DNA from: AC-49 sp963817035
Lineage (GTDB): Bacteria; Actinomycetota; Thermoleophilia; Solirubrobacterales; Solirubrobacteraceae
Direction: 5' to 3'
Assembly (NCBI GenBank): GCA_963817035.1
Contig: CAWFMM010000004.1
Span: 868,001 to 932,000, forward strand
DNA length: 64,000 bases
Under the pieces are notes generated by a model. The model was not told the DNA's origin, made no database searches, and saw only the letters and a program-made list of their open reading frames with translations. Below are positions 1 through 7,231 of the stretch, piece after piece (position 1 is the first letter of the stretch; each line of letters starts with the position of its first letter). A program made the position numbers and the translations under genes.

Positions 1-478
1 TGGTGAGGACCACGGCGAGCGGGATGATCAGGATCGGCGGCTCGGCCAGCACGGCCGGGGTGTTCAGTCCCAGACTCACCACGAGCATCCCGAGGACGCT
101 GAGAGCCGTGGTCCAGACCACCATGCGCGCCGGAAACGTCACGCTGGCCCGCACGGTTGTTACGACGACGATCGGCAACAGCAGGAGCCGCGGCCCGGTG
201 GCGAGCCCGATCCCGACGACGATCACCAGGAAGGAAGCGGCCCACGCGGCGCTGAGGAGGATCTCGGGGCGCCGAAAGCGCGACGCTGTGGCGCTGGCCG
301 CGGCGATGACGACGGCGGCGAGCACCGTGGTGATCGCGGGAGCGGGGCCGAAGGTCGGGACCGCAACGAGCGAAGCGATCGCGACGAGCGCGGCGGCGCG
401 CCACCCGACCGGGATGAGGCGCCGGCCGACCTCGCGCATGCGTCCCCGCTCGTCGTCGCTGAGGCCGAAGAATCCCAT
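1..478 (-). CDS. Membrane protein, N-terminal part (runs off the left edge)
   Basis: The reverse strand is open from an ATG at 478 to the window edge, giving 159 visible codons. The protein begins with a short polar stretch (MGFFGLSDDERGR) and then has about four or five hydrophobic segments rich in Ala, Val, Leu and Ile between roughly residues 25 and 159, separated by short Arg-rich loops. This looks like an N-terminal multi-pass membrane sensor region, such as precedes GGDEF or histidine-kinase domains in actinobacteria, but the C-terminal domain is outside the window, so the function is unknown. A purine-rich AGGGG lies immediately before the ATG, closer than usual; a second in-frame Met at residue 14 is an alternative start. 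Confidence 0.6.
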   Translation of the reverse strand, partial: MGFFGLSDDERGRMREVGRRLIPVGWRAAALVAIASLVAVPTFGPAPAITTVLAAVVIAAASATASRFRRPEILLSAAWAASFLVIVVGIGLATGPRLLLLPIVVVTTVRASVTFPARMVVWTTALSVLGMLVVSLGLNTPAVLAEPPILIIPLAVVLT

Positions 479-530
479 TCCCCTACTGATCGGCGCGAAA
501 GTGGTGGGCTGAAGCTACATAACGCTCCGT

Positions 531-1289
531 TTACGTACCCTCGGCCTGGGCGGCCTTCAGGCTGGCCACGTCGGCGAACGTGATGCCCTCCAACGCCAGC
601 CCGTGGCTCAGCCCCGCCAACAGGTGCTCACGCTCGACCATGTTCAGCGCCTCGCGGGTGTAGCGCAGGAACGGCAGCGGCTTCTCGGCCAGCGACGCCG
701 CGAGCTCGTGCACGCGCGCCTGGAGGTTCGCTGCGGGCACGACCTCGTTGACGACGCCGAGGTCGAGCGCCTGCTGAGCGTCGATGACCTGGTTGGTCAT
801 CAGGAAGTACTTGGCCCGCTGGGGGCCGAGCAGGTGGCGCCAGACCAGATGGACGCCGTCGGCGGGCAGCGACCCGGTCGAGAAGTGGGCCTTGTCGGCC
901 AGGATCGTCGTGTCCGCCGCGATGATGATGTCGGCGAGCAGCGGGATCTCGGCATGGATCGTCGCCGGCCCGTTGATCGCGCTGAGCACCGGCACGTCGA
1001 TGTCGAGCAGGCACTTCAGCAGTCGCTTGCCTTCCCACCAGATCGGGTCCCACGACGAGCGCCCGGCGAAGCTCGGTCCGTCGATCGCGTTGCAGAACGC
1101 GTCTCCGGTCCCGGTGACGACGACGACCTTGACCGTCGGGTCGCTCGCGACCTGGGCGAACGCGTCGCCGACCTCACGGTGCGCCGTTGCGTTCCAGACC
1201 AGGGGCCCACCGTCGACGTGGAAGCGCACCTCGAGCACGTCGCCGGTGCGCGTCAGCTCGACCGTTTCGAACGTCGAATAGGCCACCAT
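531..1289 (-). CDS. Crotonase-fold hydrolase of the 6-oxocamphor hydrolase type
   Basis: 252 residues, crotonase fold. It has the fingerprint of 6-oxocamphor hydrolase (OCH), a retro-Claisen beta-diketone hydrolase: a Trp and a His five residues apart (LVWNATAHREV), then TGTGDAFCNAID, WWEGKRLLKCLLDI, a His in GPATIHAEIP, a His in KAHFSTG, an Asp in PADGVHLVW and a Glu in HGLALEGI. These correspond to OCH Trp40, His45, His122, His145, Asp154 and Glu244. Ordinary enoyl-CoA hydratases instead use two glutamates. The ATG overlaps the stop of the upstream SDR as TGATG, so the two are co-translated. The likely role is cleavage of a cyclic diketone formed by an SDR; the substrate is unknown. An upstream extension is open but lacks coding character. 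Confidence 0.82.
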   Translation of the reverse strand: MVAYSTFETVELTRTGDVLEVRFHVDGGPLVWNATAHREVGDAFAQVASDPTVKVVVVTGTGDAFCNAIDGPSFAGRSSWDPIWWEGKRLLKCLLDIDVPVLSAINGPATIHAEIPLLADIIIAADTTILADKAHFSTGSLPADGVHLVWRHLLGPQRAKYFLMTNQVIDAQQALDLGVVNEVVPAANLQARVHELAASLAEKPLPFLRYTREALNMVEREHLLAGLSHGLALEGITFADVASLKAAQAEGT

Positions 1290-2044
1290 CAGAACCTCAT
1301 CACCCACCCACCGTCGACGTTGATGCACTGCCCGGTGACCCAGTCGCTGGCCGGCCCGCACAGGAACAGCAGCGCGCCGAACAGATCCTCGGGCATGCCG
1401 CGGCGCTTGATCGGGATCAGGGCGTTGACCGAGGTCCGCCACGGGGAGTCGGCCGGCTGGGTCGCCAGCCCGGCCGCGGTCTCGATCGGGCCGGGCGCGA
1501 TCGCGTTGACGCAGATCTTGTCGGCGCCGAGGTCACGGGCCAGGCCGTGGGTCATCGACAGGAGCGCCATCTTGCTGATCCCGTAGGGCCGGCCGTTGAG
1601 GAACGCGCCACCCGAGGACTGGTTGACGATCTTTCCGCCTCCGCGCTCGCGCATCGACGGCACGCACGCGCGGCAACAGAGCAGCGGCCCAGTCAGGTTG
1701 ACCGCCAGCGTGCGGTCCCACCAGTCGAGCGGGAAGTCGATCAGCGGCGTCTGCGGGATCTCGGCCATCAGCGCGGCGTTGTTGATCAGGATGTCGATCC
1801 CGCCGAACGCCTCGACCGCCGCCGCGGCCATGGCCAGCGTCGCCTCCTCCGACGTCACGTCGGCGCCGACGCCGATGATCTGCCCGCCGTCGGCCGACAG
1901 CTCCGCGGCGGCCGACTTCGCCGCCTCCCCGTTGACGTCGGCGAGCACGACGGACGCTCCGTTCTCGGCCAGGACACGCCCGTATTCGCGCCCGATCCCG
2001 CCGGCGCCGCCGGTCACGATCGCCACTTTTCCGTCCAAGAGCAT
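1289..2044 (-). CDS. SDR family NAD(P)-dependent oxidoreductase
   Basis: 251-residue classical short-chain dehydrogenase. Visible features are the Rossmann motif TGGAGGIG near residue 12, NNAA near residue 90, a Ser near residue 140 (NQSSGG) and the catalytic YGISK at about residues 155-159, with IAPGPIET after it. The C-terminus ends in a typical INVDGGW. The ATG at 2044 gives a normal SDR N-terminus (LLDGKVAIVTGG). The stop overlaps the start of the OCH-like hydrolase, so this enzyme probably oxidises an alcohol to the ketone that the hydrolase then cleaves. It is divergent from the SDR at 2118, and an inverted repeat lies between them. Confidence 0.9.
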   Translation of the reverse strand: MLLDGKVAIVTGGAGGIGREYGRVLAENGASVVLADVNGEAAKSAAAELSADGGQIIGVGADVTSEEATLAMAAAAVEAFGGIDILINNAALMAEIPQTPLIDFPLDWWDRTLAVNLTGPLLCCRACVPSMRERGGGKIVNQSSGGAFLNGRPYGISKMALLSMTHGLARDLGADKICVNAIAPGPIETAAGLATQPADSPWRTSVNALIPIKRRGMPEDLFGALLFLCGPASDWVTGQCINVDGGWVMRF

Positions 2045-2066
2045 GTGCCAGTTCCCCGAGCTTTCT

Positions 2067-2082
2067 CCAAACCAACGTTTGG
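2067..2082. promoter_or_regulatory. Inverted repeat in a divergent SDR promoter region
   Basis: CCAAAC-N4-GTTTGG is a perfect 6-bp inverted repeat with a 4-base spacer. It sits midway in the 73-bp gap between two divergent SDR genes. Size and position fit an operator for a dimeric regulator, TetR-like for example. No regulator gene is adjacent. The half-site ACGTTTGG recurs upstream of other catabolic genes at 19510 and, as ACGTTTGC, at 27549. Confidence 0.4.
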
Positions 2083-2117
2083 CTGTCGAGCATACCTGCC
2101 CGATAGTCTGCGACCCA

Positions 2118-2888
2118 ATGCTGGTGCACAACTCCGTCGGCCTGATCACGGGCGGCGCATCGGGTCTGGGCGAGGCGACGGCGGCAATGCTCACGCAGGC
2201 CGGTGGCCGCGCGATGATCTTCGATCGCGAGCACTCCCCGGGCGCCGAGGTCGCGCAACGGCTGGGCGACAACGCCGCCTTCTTCGCCGGAGACGTGAGC
2301 GATCCACAGAGCGTCGAAGCCGTCCACGCCGCGACGATCGAGCGCTTCGGGCGCCTCGACGTCACCGTCAACTGCGCCGCGGTCAGCCCGGTCGCACCGG
2401 TCCTCGGGCCCGACGGCGAGCTGCATTCGCTCGACCTGTTTCGCCGCGCCGTCGACGTCAACCTCGTCGGCCTGTTCGACGTCGTGCGCCACAGCGCGCT
2501 GCACATGTCACGCAACGACCCGTCCGCCGACGGCGAGCGCGGCATCGTCATCAACGTCGCCTCGATCGCCGGACTCGACGGCGCGGTCGGCCAGTCGGCC
2601 TACGTCGCGACCAAGGGCGCGGTTGCCGTGCTGACGCTCGAGCTCGCGCGCGAGTTTGCGCCGCACGGGATCCGCGTGATGACGATCGCGCCGGGGATGA
2701 TGGACACGCCGATGCTCGCCACCGTGACCGATGACCACCGCCGGGCACTGATCGACCAGCACGTCTTTCCGCGTCGGCTCGGCCGGCCCGAGGAGTTCGC
2801 GGCGTTGGCCAAGACGCTGATCGAGACGACAATGTTCAACGGTGAGGTCGTGCGGCTCGACGCCGCGACCCGCCTCGGCCCCACGTAG
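2118..2888 (+). CDS. HSD10-like SDR, probable 3-hydroxyacyl-CoA dehydrogenase
   Basis: 256-residue SDR. Beyond the TGGASGLG cofactor motif and the YVATK active site, the sequence runs parallel to the 17beta-HSD10 / 2-methyl-3-hydroxybutyryl-CoA dehydrogenase family along its length: GRLDVTVNCAAVSPVAP, LFRRAVDVNLVGLFDVVR, GIRVMTIAPGMMDTPML, PRRLGRPEEFA and the C-terminal NGEVVRLDAATRLGP. Members of this family oxidise 3-hydroxyacyl-CoA (and some steroid alcohols) with NAD. An acyl-CoA dehydrogenase follows after 8 bp, which supports a beta-oxidation role. The ATG at 2118 matches the family N-terminus. Confidence 0.88.
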   Translation: MLVHNSVGLITGGASGLGEATAAMLTQAGGRAMIFDREHSPGAEVAQRLGDNAAFFAGDVSDPQSVEAVHAATIERFGRLDVTVNCAAVSPVAPVLGPDGELHSLDLFRRAVDVNLVGLFDVVRHSALHMSRNDPSADGERGIVINVASIAGLDGAVGQSAYVATKGAVAVLTLELAREFAPHGIRVMTIAPGMMDTPMLATVTDDHRRALIDQHVFPRRLGRPEEFAALAKTLIETTMFNGEVVRLDAATRLGPT

Positions 2889-2896
2889 AGGAACCC

Positions 2897-4039
2897 ATGC
2901 GCAGAACGATCTTCGAACCCGAGCACGACCATTTCCGCGAGTCGGTCGGCAACTTCCTGCGCGCCGAGGCGGCGCCGAACGCCGACGCCTGGGAGGAGGC
3001 CGGGCTCGTCCCGCGCGAGTTCTGGCTGGATGCGGCGAAGCAGGGGATGGTTGGTTTCGAGGTCCCCGAGGAGTACGGCGGCCTTGGCATCGACGACTTC
3101 CGCTTCAACGCGGTGATCGACGAGGAGATCGCCTACACGGGCTCGGTCGGCGACGGATTCATGATGCAGAACGACATCCTCGCCCCGTACCTGCTCAACC
3201 TGACCAACGACGAGCAGAAGCAGCGCTGGCTGCCGCCGTTCACGCGCGGGGAGTTGATCGCGGCGGTCGCGATGACCGAGCCCGGCGCCGGCTCTGACCT
3301 CCAGGGGATGATGACCTCGGCCAAGCGCGACGGCGACGGCTACGTCCTCAACGGCACGAAGACGTTCGTCACGAGCGGGATCCTCGCCGACCTCGTGATC
3401 GTCGCGGCGCGGACGAAACCCGAGGGCGGCAAGACCGGCTTCTCGCTGTTCGCGGTCGAGCGCGACACGCCGGGCTTCGAGCGCGGGCGCAAGCTCGAGA
3501 AGTCGGGGCGCTGGGCGCAGGACACGGCCGAGTTGTTCTTCGACGATGCCCGCGTACCGATCGAGAACCTGCTCGGCGAGGAGGGCCAGGGCTTCCCCTA
3601 CCTGATGATCAACCTCCCGCGTGAGCGGTTGTCGATGGCGGTCAGCGCGGTCGCGCACTGCGAGTACGCGCTGCAGATCACGCTCGAATACGTCAAGGAC
3701 CGCAAGGCGTTCGGCAAGCCGATCGGCAGCTTCCAGGCCAACCGTTTCTCGCTCGCCGAGCTTGTGACGAAGACCGAGGCCGCGCGCGCCTACGTCGATC
3801 GCTGTATCACCGCGCTGCTCGGCGATGAGCTGACCCCGGCCGAGGCGGCGGGGGCGAAGGCGTGGACGACAGATCTGCAGTGCGAGGTCGTCGACCGCTG
3901 CGTTCAGCTTCACGGCGGCTACGGCTACATGCGCGAGTACGAGATCTCTCGGCTGTGGCGCGACGCTCGGGTTCAACGGATCTACGGCGGGACCAACGAG
4001 ATCATGTACGAGATCGTCGGCCGGTCGCTCGGGCTCTAG
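2897..4039 (+). CDS. Acyl-CoA dehydrogenase
   Basis: 380 residues, full length for the family, with FAD-dependent acyl-CoA dehydrogenase motifs. VAMTEPGAGSD lies near residue 125, a YGG motif near residue 58 (EEYGGLGIDD), and the C-terminal signature QLHGGYGYMREYEISR with RIYGGTNEIMYEIVGRS close to the end. It would form the alpha,beta double bond in an acyl-CoA. GAGG precedes the ATG by 6 bases. It is transcribed with the HSD10-like SDR 8 bp upstream, making a two-gene beta-oxidation unit, and converges on the cupin gene one base after its stop. Confidence 0.93.
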   Translation: MRRTIFEPEHDHFRESVGNFLRAEAAPNADAWEEAGLVPREFWLDAAKQGMVGFEVPEEYGGLGIDDFRFNAVIDEEIAYTGSVGDGFMMQNDILAPYLLNLTNDEQKQRWLPPFTRGELIAAVAMTEPGAGSDLQGMMTSAKRDGDGYVLNGTKTFVTSGILADLVIVAARTKPEGGKTGFSLFAVERDTPGFERGRKLEKSGRWAQDTAELFFDDARVPIENLLGEEGQGFPYLMINLPRERLSMAVSAVAHCEYALQITLEYVKDRKAFGKPIGSFQANRFSLAELVTKTEAARAYVDRCITALLGDELTPAEAAGAKAWTTDLQCEVVDRCVQLHGGYGYMREYEISRLWRDARVQRIYGGTNEIMYEIVGRSLGL

Positions 4040-4040
4040 C

Positions 4041-4457
4041 CTAGTCCGAGCTGCGGTACTGCTCCCAGTCGGCTGGGCACGGGCCGTCGAAGTCGGTGAT
4101 GTGCTCGACGGGCATCAGCGACAGATGAACCGCGGGGCTGCCGGGCGCCGCGCCATGCATGTGGATGACGTTGGCCGGCAGGCAGACCGCCTGGCCGGCC
4201 TCGACGATCTGGTCCGGACCACCGTCGACCGCGACAACGCCGCGGCCGGAGACGTAGTAGAGGACCTGGTCGGCGTCGTGGCTGTGGGGCCGCGAGCGCG
4301 CGCCTTCGACGAACGACACGCAGTTGACGCGCATCGTGCGGATGTCGAGCGCGTCGGTCAACGAGTGCAGCTCGACGTGGCCGGTCATCCGCTCGTGGCC
4401 GACGACCCGCGACGGCTGCGCGTCGAGCGGCCAGACGATCTTCGCCGGATCGGTCAT
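4041..4457 (-). CDS. Cupin-domain protein
   Basis: 138 residues forming one double-stranded beta-helix (cupin). The metal-binding motif 1 is PHSHDADQVLYYVSGRG near residues 57-73 and motif 2 is LPANVIHMHGA near residues 93-103. Small single-domain cupins of this type are dioxygenases, isomerases or stabilising proteins; the sequence does not say which. The ATG overlaps the stop of the upstream SDR (ATGA), so the pair is translationally coupled. Longer upstream readings in this frame overlap the SDR and are not coding-like. Confidence 0.8.
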   Translation of the reverse strand: MTDPAKIVWPLDAQPSRVVGHERMTGHVELHSLTDALDIRTMRVNCVSFVEGARSRPHSHDADQVLYYVSGRGVVAVDGGPDQIVEAGQAVCLPANVIHMHGAAPGSPAVHLSLMPVEHITDFDGPCPADWEQYRSSD

Positions 4458-5251
4458 CCCTCGTCGCCCATCGATCCCGCGCCGGACAGACCGCCGTCGA
4501 CCGGCAGGATCACGCCGGTCAGATACGCGCTCGCGGGTGAGGCGAGGAAGATCGCGGCGCCGGCGGCGTCGTCGGGTCGGCCGGCGCGGCCCAGCGGCAC
4601 ACTGCGCTCGAGCGCCGCCCAGCCCTCCGGGTCCTCCTGCGCGAAGGCGATCATCTTGCTCGGGAACGGCCCCGGCGCGATCGCGTTGACGGCGATGTGC
4701 TCGCGAGCCAGGCGCCACGCGAGGTGCTTGGTCAGCTGGTTGAGCGCCGCCTTGCTCGCGGGGTAGGCGTAGTTCTCCCAGCGCGGGATGACGGAGCCCT
4801 CGATCGAGGTGATGTTGATGATGCGTGCCGGGCTCTCGGCGCTCGCCGAGGCACGCAGCAGAGGGAGGAACGCGACGCTGAGTTCGAACGGCGCACGCAC
4901 GTTGAGGCTGAGGACCTTGTCGAAGCCCGACGCCGGGTACTCATCGATTGGCGCGCCCCAGGTGGCGCCGGCGTTGTTGACGAGAACGTCGAGTTGGCTC
5001 TCGCGCTCGGTGACCGCGGCGACGAGGGCGGCCACGCCTTCAGCCTTGGACATGTCGGCCGGGATCCCGGTGCACTCGCCGTACTCGGAGAGCTCCTGCG
5101 CGGTCGCCGCGCAGGCGTCGGGACTGCGCGAGCTGACGTAGACGCGCGCTCCGGCCTGCACGAAACCACGGGCGATCATTAGCCCGATCCCGGAGGTCCC
5201 GCCGGTGACGACGACGACCTTGCCCGAGACGGAGAACAGTTCTTGAGCCAT
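4454..5251 (-). CDS. SDR family oxidoreductase
   Basis: 265-residue classical SDR with TGGTSGIG cofactor motif near residue 16, LVNNAGATWGAP near residue 90, a Ser in INITSIEGS and active site YAYPASK (Tyr/Lys), followed by IAPGPFPSKM and the C-terminal ILPVDGGLSG. The PFPSKM segment and overall pattern are seen in RhlG-like / 3-ketoacyl reductase-type SDRs. It is the first gene of a two-gene unit with a cupin (ATGA overlap). The ATG is well placed for an SDR N-terminus. Confidence 0.88.
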   Translation of the reverse strand: MAQELFSVSGKVVVVTGGTSGIGLMIARGFVQAGARVYVSSRSPDACAATAQELSEYGECTGIPADMSKAEGVAALVAAVTERESQLDVLVNNAGATWGAPIDEYPASGFDKVLSLNVRAPFELSVAFLPLLRASASAESPARIINITSIEGSVIPRWENYAYPASKAALNQLTKHLAWRLAREHIAVNAIAPGPFPSKMIAFAQEDPEGWAALERSVPLGRAGRPDDAAGAAIFLASPASAYLTGVILPVDGGLSGAGSMGDEG

Positions 5252-5370
5252 TCCAACGACGCTAGCGCACCGGCGCCGACGGTGGCGTTTGGGACTGGCT
5301 CTACGACGGATAGACGAGGTCGGCGGCCTCGAGCATCGCGTGTTGAACGAGCAGGTACGATGGCGATCGG

Positions 5371-5433
5371 ATGAGCGCCGAGGCTTACGATGTCATCGTG
5401 GTGGGATCCGGATCGGCCGGCGGTACCGCCGCG
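5371..5433 (+). pseudogene. N-terminal remnant of an FAD-dependent oxidoreductase
   Basis: Starting at an ATG, 21 codons read MSAEAY followed by DVIVVGSGSAGGTAA, which is the dinucleotide-binding GxGxxG start of GMC-type or other FAD oxidoreductases. Immediately after, the sequence becomes a G-rich junction and then the ATG of the beta-lactamase-fold gene. No downstream part of an FAD enzyme is present. This is best read as a 5' stump left by a deletion that brought the next gene up against it. Confidence 0.55.
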
Positions 5434-5459
5434 GGGGGCCGGGGCTGGGAGTTCTTGCG

Positions 5460-6539
5460 ATGAGCGACCTGCAGGGAGCTCTCGAAGCCGCCGTCGTCGA
5501 GGACGGCCACACGCTCCAGGTCGCCGCGTACCGCGACGGCGAGCTCGTCGCCGACGCGTGGACGGGCGAGCGCGACGCGGTCTACCCGGCGTTCAGCGTC
5601 GGCAAGGCGATCGTGGCGCTGGCGATCCACCTCCAGGCTCAGCGCGGGCTGCTCGACGTTGACGCCCCGGTCGCGACGTACTGGCCGGAGTATTCCTCGC
5701 ATGGCAAGGACGCGATCACCATCCGCCACGTGCTCAGTCATCGCGCCGGGGTGCCGCAGGCGCCGCCCGGCCTGACCGTGGAGAAGTTGAGCGATCGCGA
5801 ATGGATCCTCGAGCAGCTGACCGCGGTCACGCCAATGTTCGAGCCCGGAACCGGCAATGCCTACCTGCCGCTGGCCTTCGGCTGGATCCTCGACGAGGTC
5901 GTGCGGCGCACCGATCCGGACGGGCGCACGATCGATGTGTTCGTGGCGCAGGAGTTGTGTGAGCCGCTCGGGGTCGAGAGCTTCTGGTGGGGGATCGCCC
6001 CCGAGGTCGAGTCGCGCGTGGCGACGCTGACCTACCCCGGCGCGCCGCCGCCGCCGATGCCGGGCGCCCCGGTGCTGCTCGCCGCCCCGACGACCGTCGC
6101 GCTCGGGCCGGAGGTCTTCAACCGGCCTGACGTGCACCGGGCGGTCGTGCCGGCGGTCGGGGCGATCTCCGACGCGCGCTCGTTGGCGCGGCTGTTCGGG
6201 ATCTACGCGGGGCGGGGGGAGCTCGACGGCCGGCGGTGGATGACCGACGACGCAGTTGCCATGTGCCTCACGCCCCGCCCGGACTTCGACACGCCCGATC
6301 TGACCTACGGTCGCCGGATGGCAGTCGGCCAGGGTGGTGTCTGGATCGAGGCGCCGGGCGTCGTCGCGTCGGGGAGCGCCGACGTGCTCGCCCACCCGGG
6401 CGCCGGCGGCTCGGTCGCCTGGGCACAGCTCGATCGCGGCCTGTCGGTCGCGATCGTCCACAACCGCATGTTCGCGTCGCCGGCCGAGCATCCCGACCAC
6501 CCGTTCTCGGCGATCGCCGACGCGGTCCGCGACCTCTGA
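5460..6539 (+). CDS. Serine beta-lactamase-fold hydrolase (class C / esterase EstB-like)
   Basis: 359 residues. The nucleophile motif SxxK is at residues 46-49 (AFSVGKA). The second conserved element lies in a GNAYLPLAFGW stretch where the family often has YxN, and a HPGAGGS segment near the C-terminus replaces the KTG/HxG box. Such proteins in catabolic clusters are usually esterases or lactone/peptide hydrolases rather than antibiotic-resistance enzymes. The ATG at 5460 directly follows the FAD-oxidoreductase stump. A SnoaL-like gene follows 14 bp downstream, so they are probably co-transcribed. The substrate cannot be told. Confidence 0.85.
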   Translation: MSDLQGALEAAVVEDGHTLQVAAYRDGELVADAWTGERDAVYPAFSVGKAIVALAIHLQAQRGLLDVDAPVATYWPEYSSHGKDAITIRHVLSHRAGVPQAPPGLTVEKLSDREWILEQLTAVTPMFEPGTGNAYLPLAFGWILDEVVRRTDPDGRTIDVFVAQELCEPLGVESFWWGIAPEVESRVATLTYPGAPPPPMPGAPVLLAAPTTVALGPEVFNRPDVHRAVVPAVGAISDARSLARLFGIYAGRGELDGRRWMTDDAVAMCLTPRPDFDTPDLTYGRRMAVGQGGVWIEAPGVVASGSADVLAHPGAGGSVAWAQLDRGLSVAIVHNRMFASPAEHPDHPFSAIADAVRDL

Positions 6540-6553
6540 GGGAGGCTGACCTG

Positions 6554-7003
6554 ATGCCGTTCACACTCGAAGACCGAGCCGCGATCCACGATCTGTATTC
6601 GCGCTACGCGTACGCGTTCGACGGTGCCGACGCCGACGCGTGGGCGGCGCTGTTCACGCCGGACGGCCGGTTCGCGCCGCCGGGTGTCGACGCGGCTGTC
6701 GGGACGGAGGCGCTGCGGTCGTTCGTCGCCGATCGGTCGAGCCTCACCCCGGGGATGCGCCACGTGATGGCCAACGTGCTGGTCGAGCCCGGTGACGACG
6801 ACGGTGTCGCGACCGGCCGCGCGTACTTCGTCTGCTTTCGCATGGGCGGCGACGACCACTTCCGCCTGCGGAACTTCGGACGTTATGAGGACCGGTTCGA
6901 ACGCCGCGAAGGTGTCTGGCTGATCGCCAACCGCGAGGTGGTGGCCGAGCTGCCGCTTGGGCTGGTTGACGCGCCGTTCGCGTTCGGCGCCGGCACGCAG
7001 TAG
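6554..7003 (+). CDS. SnoaL-like / NTF2-fold protein
   Basis: 149 residues with the usual opening of this fold: an N-terminal helix with EDRAAIHDLYSRYAYAFD, then ALFTPDGRF, GMRHVMANVLVEP, ARAYFV-type strands and a C-terminal RYEDRFERREGVWLIANRE. Members are small hydratases, isomerases or ketosteroid isomerase-like enzymes, or ligand-binding partners of P450 and SDR enzymes. GAGGG precedes the ATG by about 10 bases. It is the second gene of a unit with the beta-lactamase-fold hydrolase and converges on the ferredoxin operon. Confidence 0.8.
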   Translation: MPFTLEDRAAIHDLYSRYAYAFDGADADAWAALFTPDGRFAPPGVDAAVGTEALRSFVADRSSLTPGMRHVMANVLVEPGDDDGVATGRAYFVCFRMGGDDHFRLRNFGRYEDRFERREGVWLIANREVVAELPLGLVDAPFAFGAGTQ

Positions 7004-7021
7004 ACGTCCATTTCTGGCGGC

Positions 7022-7231
7022 CTACCGCTCCTCCACATCGATCGCCCGCGTCGGGCAGGCCTCCTCCGCCTCCCGGGCGAGAGCGATCTGCGCGGGGTCG
7101 CTGACGACGTCCATCAGCAGGATCGCGGTGTCCGCGTCGTCGGGCATCGAGAAGATCTGCGGGGCGATCCGCTGGCACATCGCCGATGCGGCGCAGCAGT
7201 CCTCGTCGATGCGGATGTGCAGCTCGGTCAT
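7022..7231 (-). CDS. 3Fe-4S type ferredoxin
   Basis: 69 residues with the single-cluster ferredoxin pattern found beside actinobacterial P450s: C13-x5-C19 (with an extra C12), then C59-P near the C-terminus. The missing fourth Cys of a 4Fe-4S site points to a 3Fe-4S cluster. Its ATG overlaps the stop of the acyl-CoA ligase gene (ATGA). No P450 is in this operon, so it may serve one elsewhere in the window, for example at 10661 or 23177. Confidence 0.88.
   Translation of the reverse strand: MTELHIRIDEDCCAASAMCQRIAPQIFSMPDDADTAILLMDVVSDPAQIALAREAEEACPTRAIDVEER

Noticed and set aside
603..2734. Long plus-strand reading frames antisense to the hydrolase and SDR
   Set aside because: They are Arg/Gly/His-rich with no domain, and mirror real genes on the other strand; a common effect of high GC.
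5301..5375. Minus-strand frame ending LVQHAMLEAADLVYPS as a possible C-terminal gene remnant
   Set aside because: It looks protein-like over about 16 residues but overlaps the FAD stump and no family could be named; too short to call.
5460..6539. Antibiotic-resistance beta-lactamase
   Set aside because: The SxxK motif is present but the other boxes deviate and the context is catabolic; an esterase-type hydrolase is more likely.
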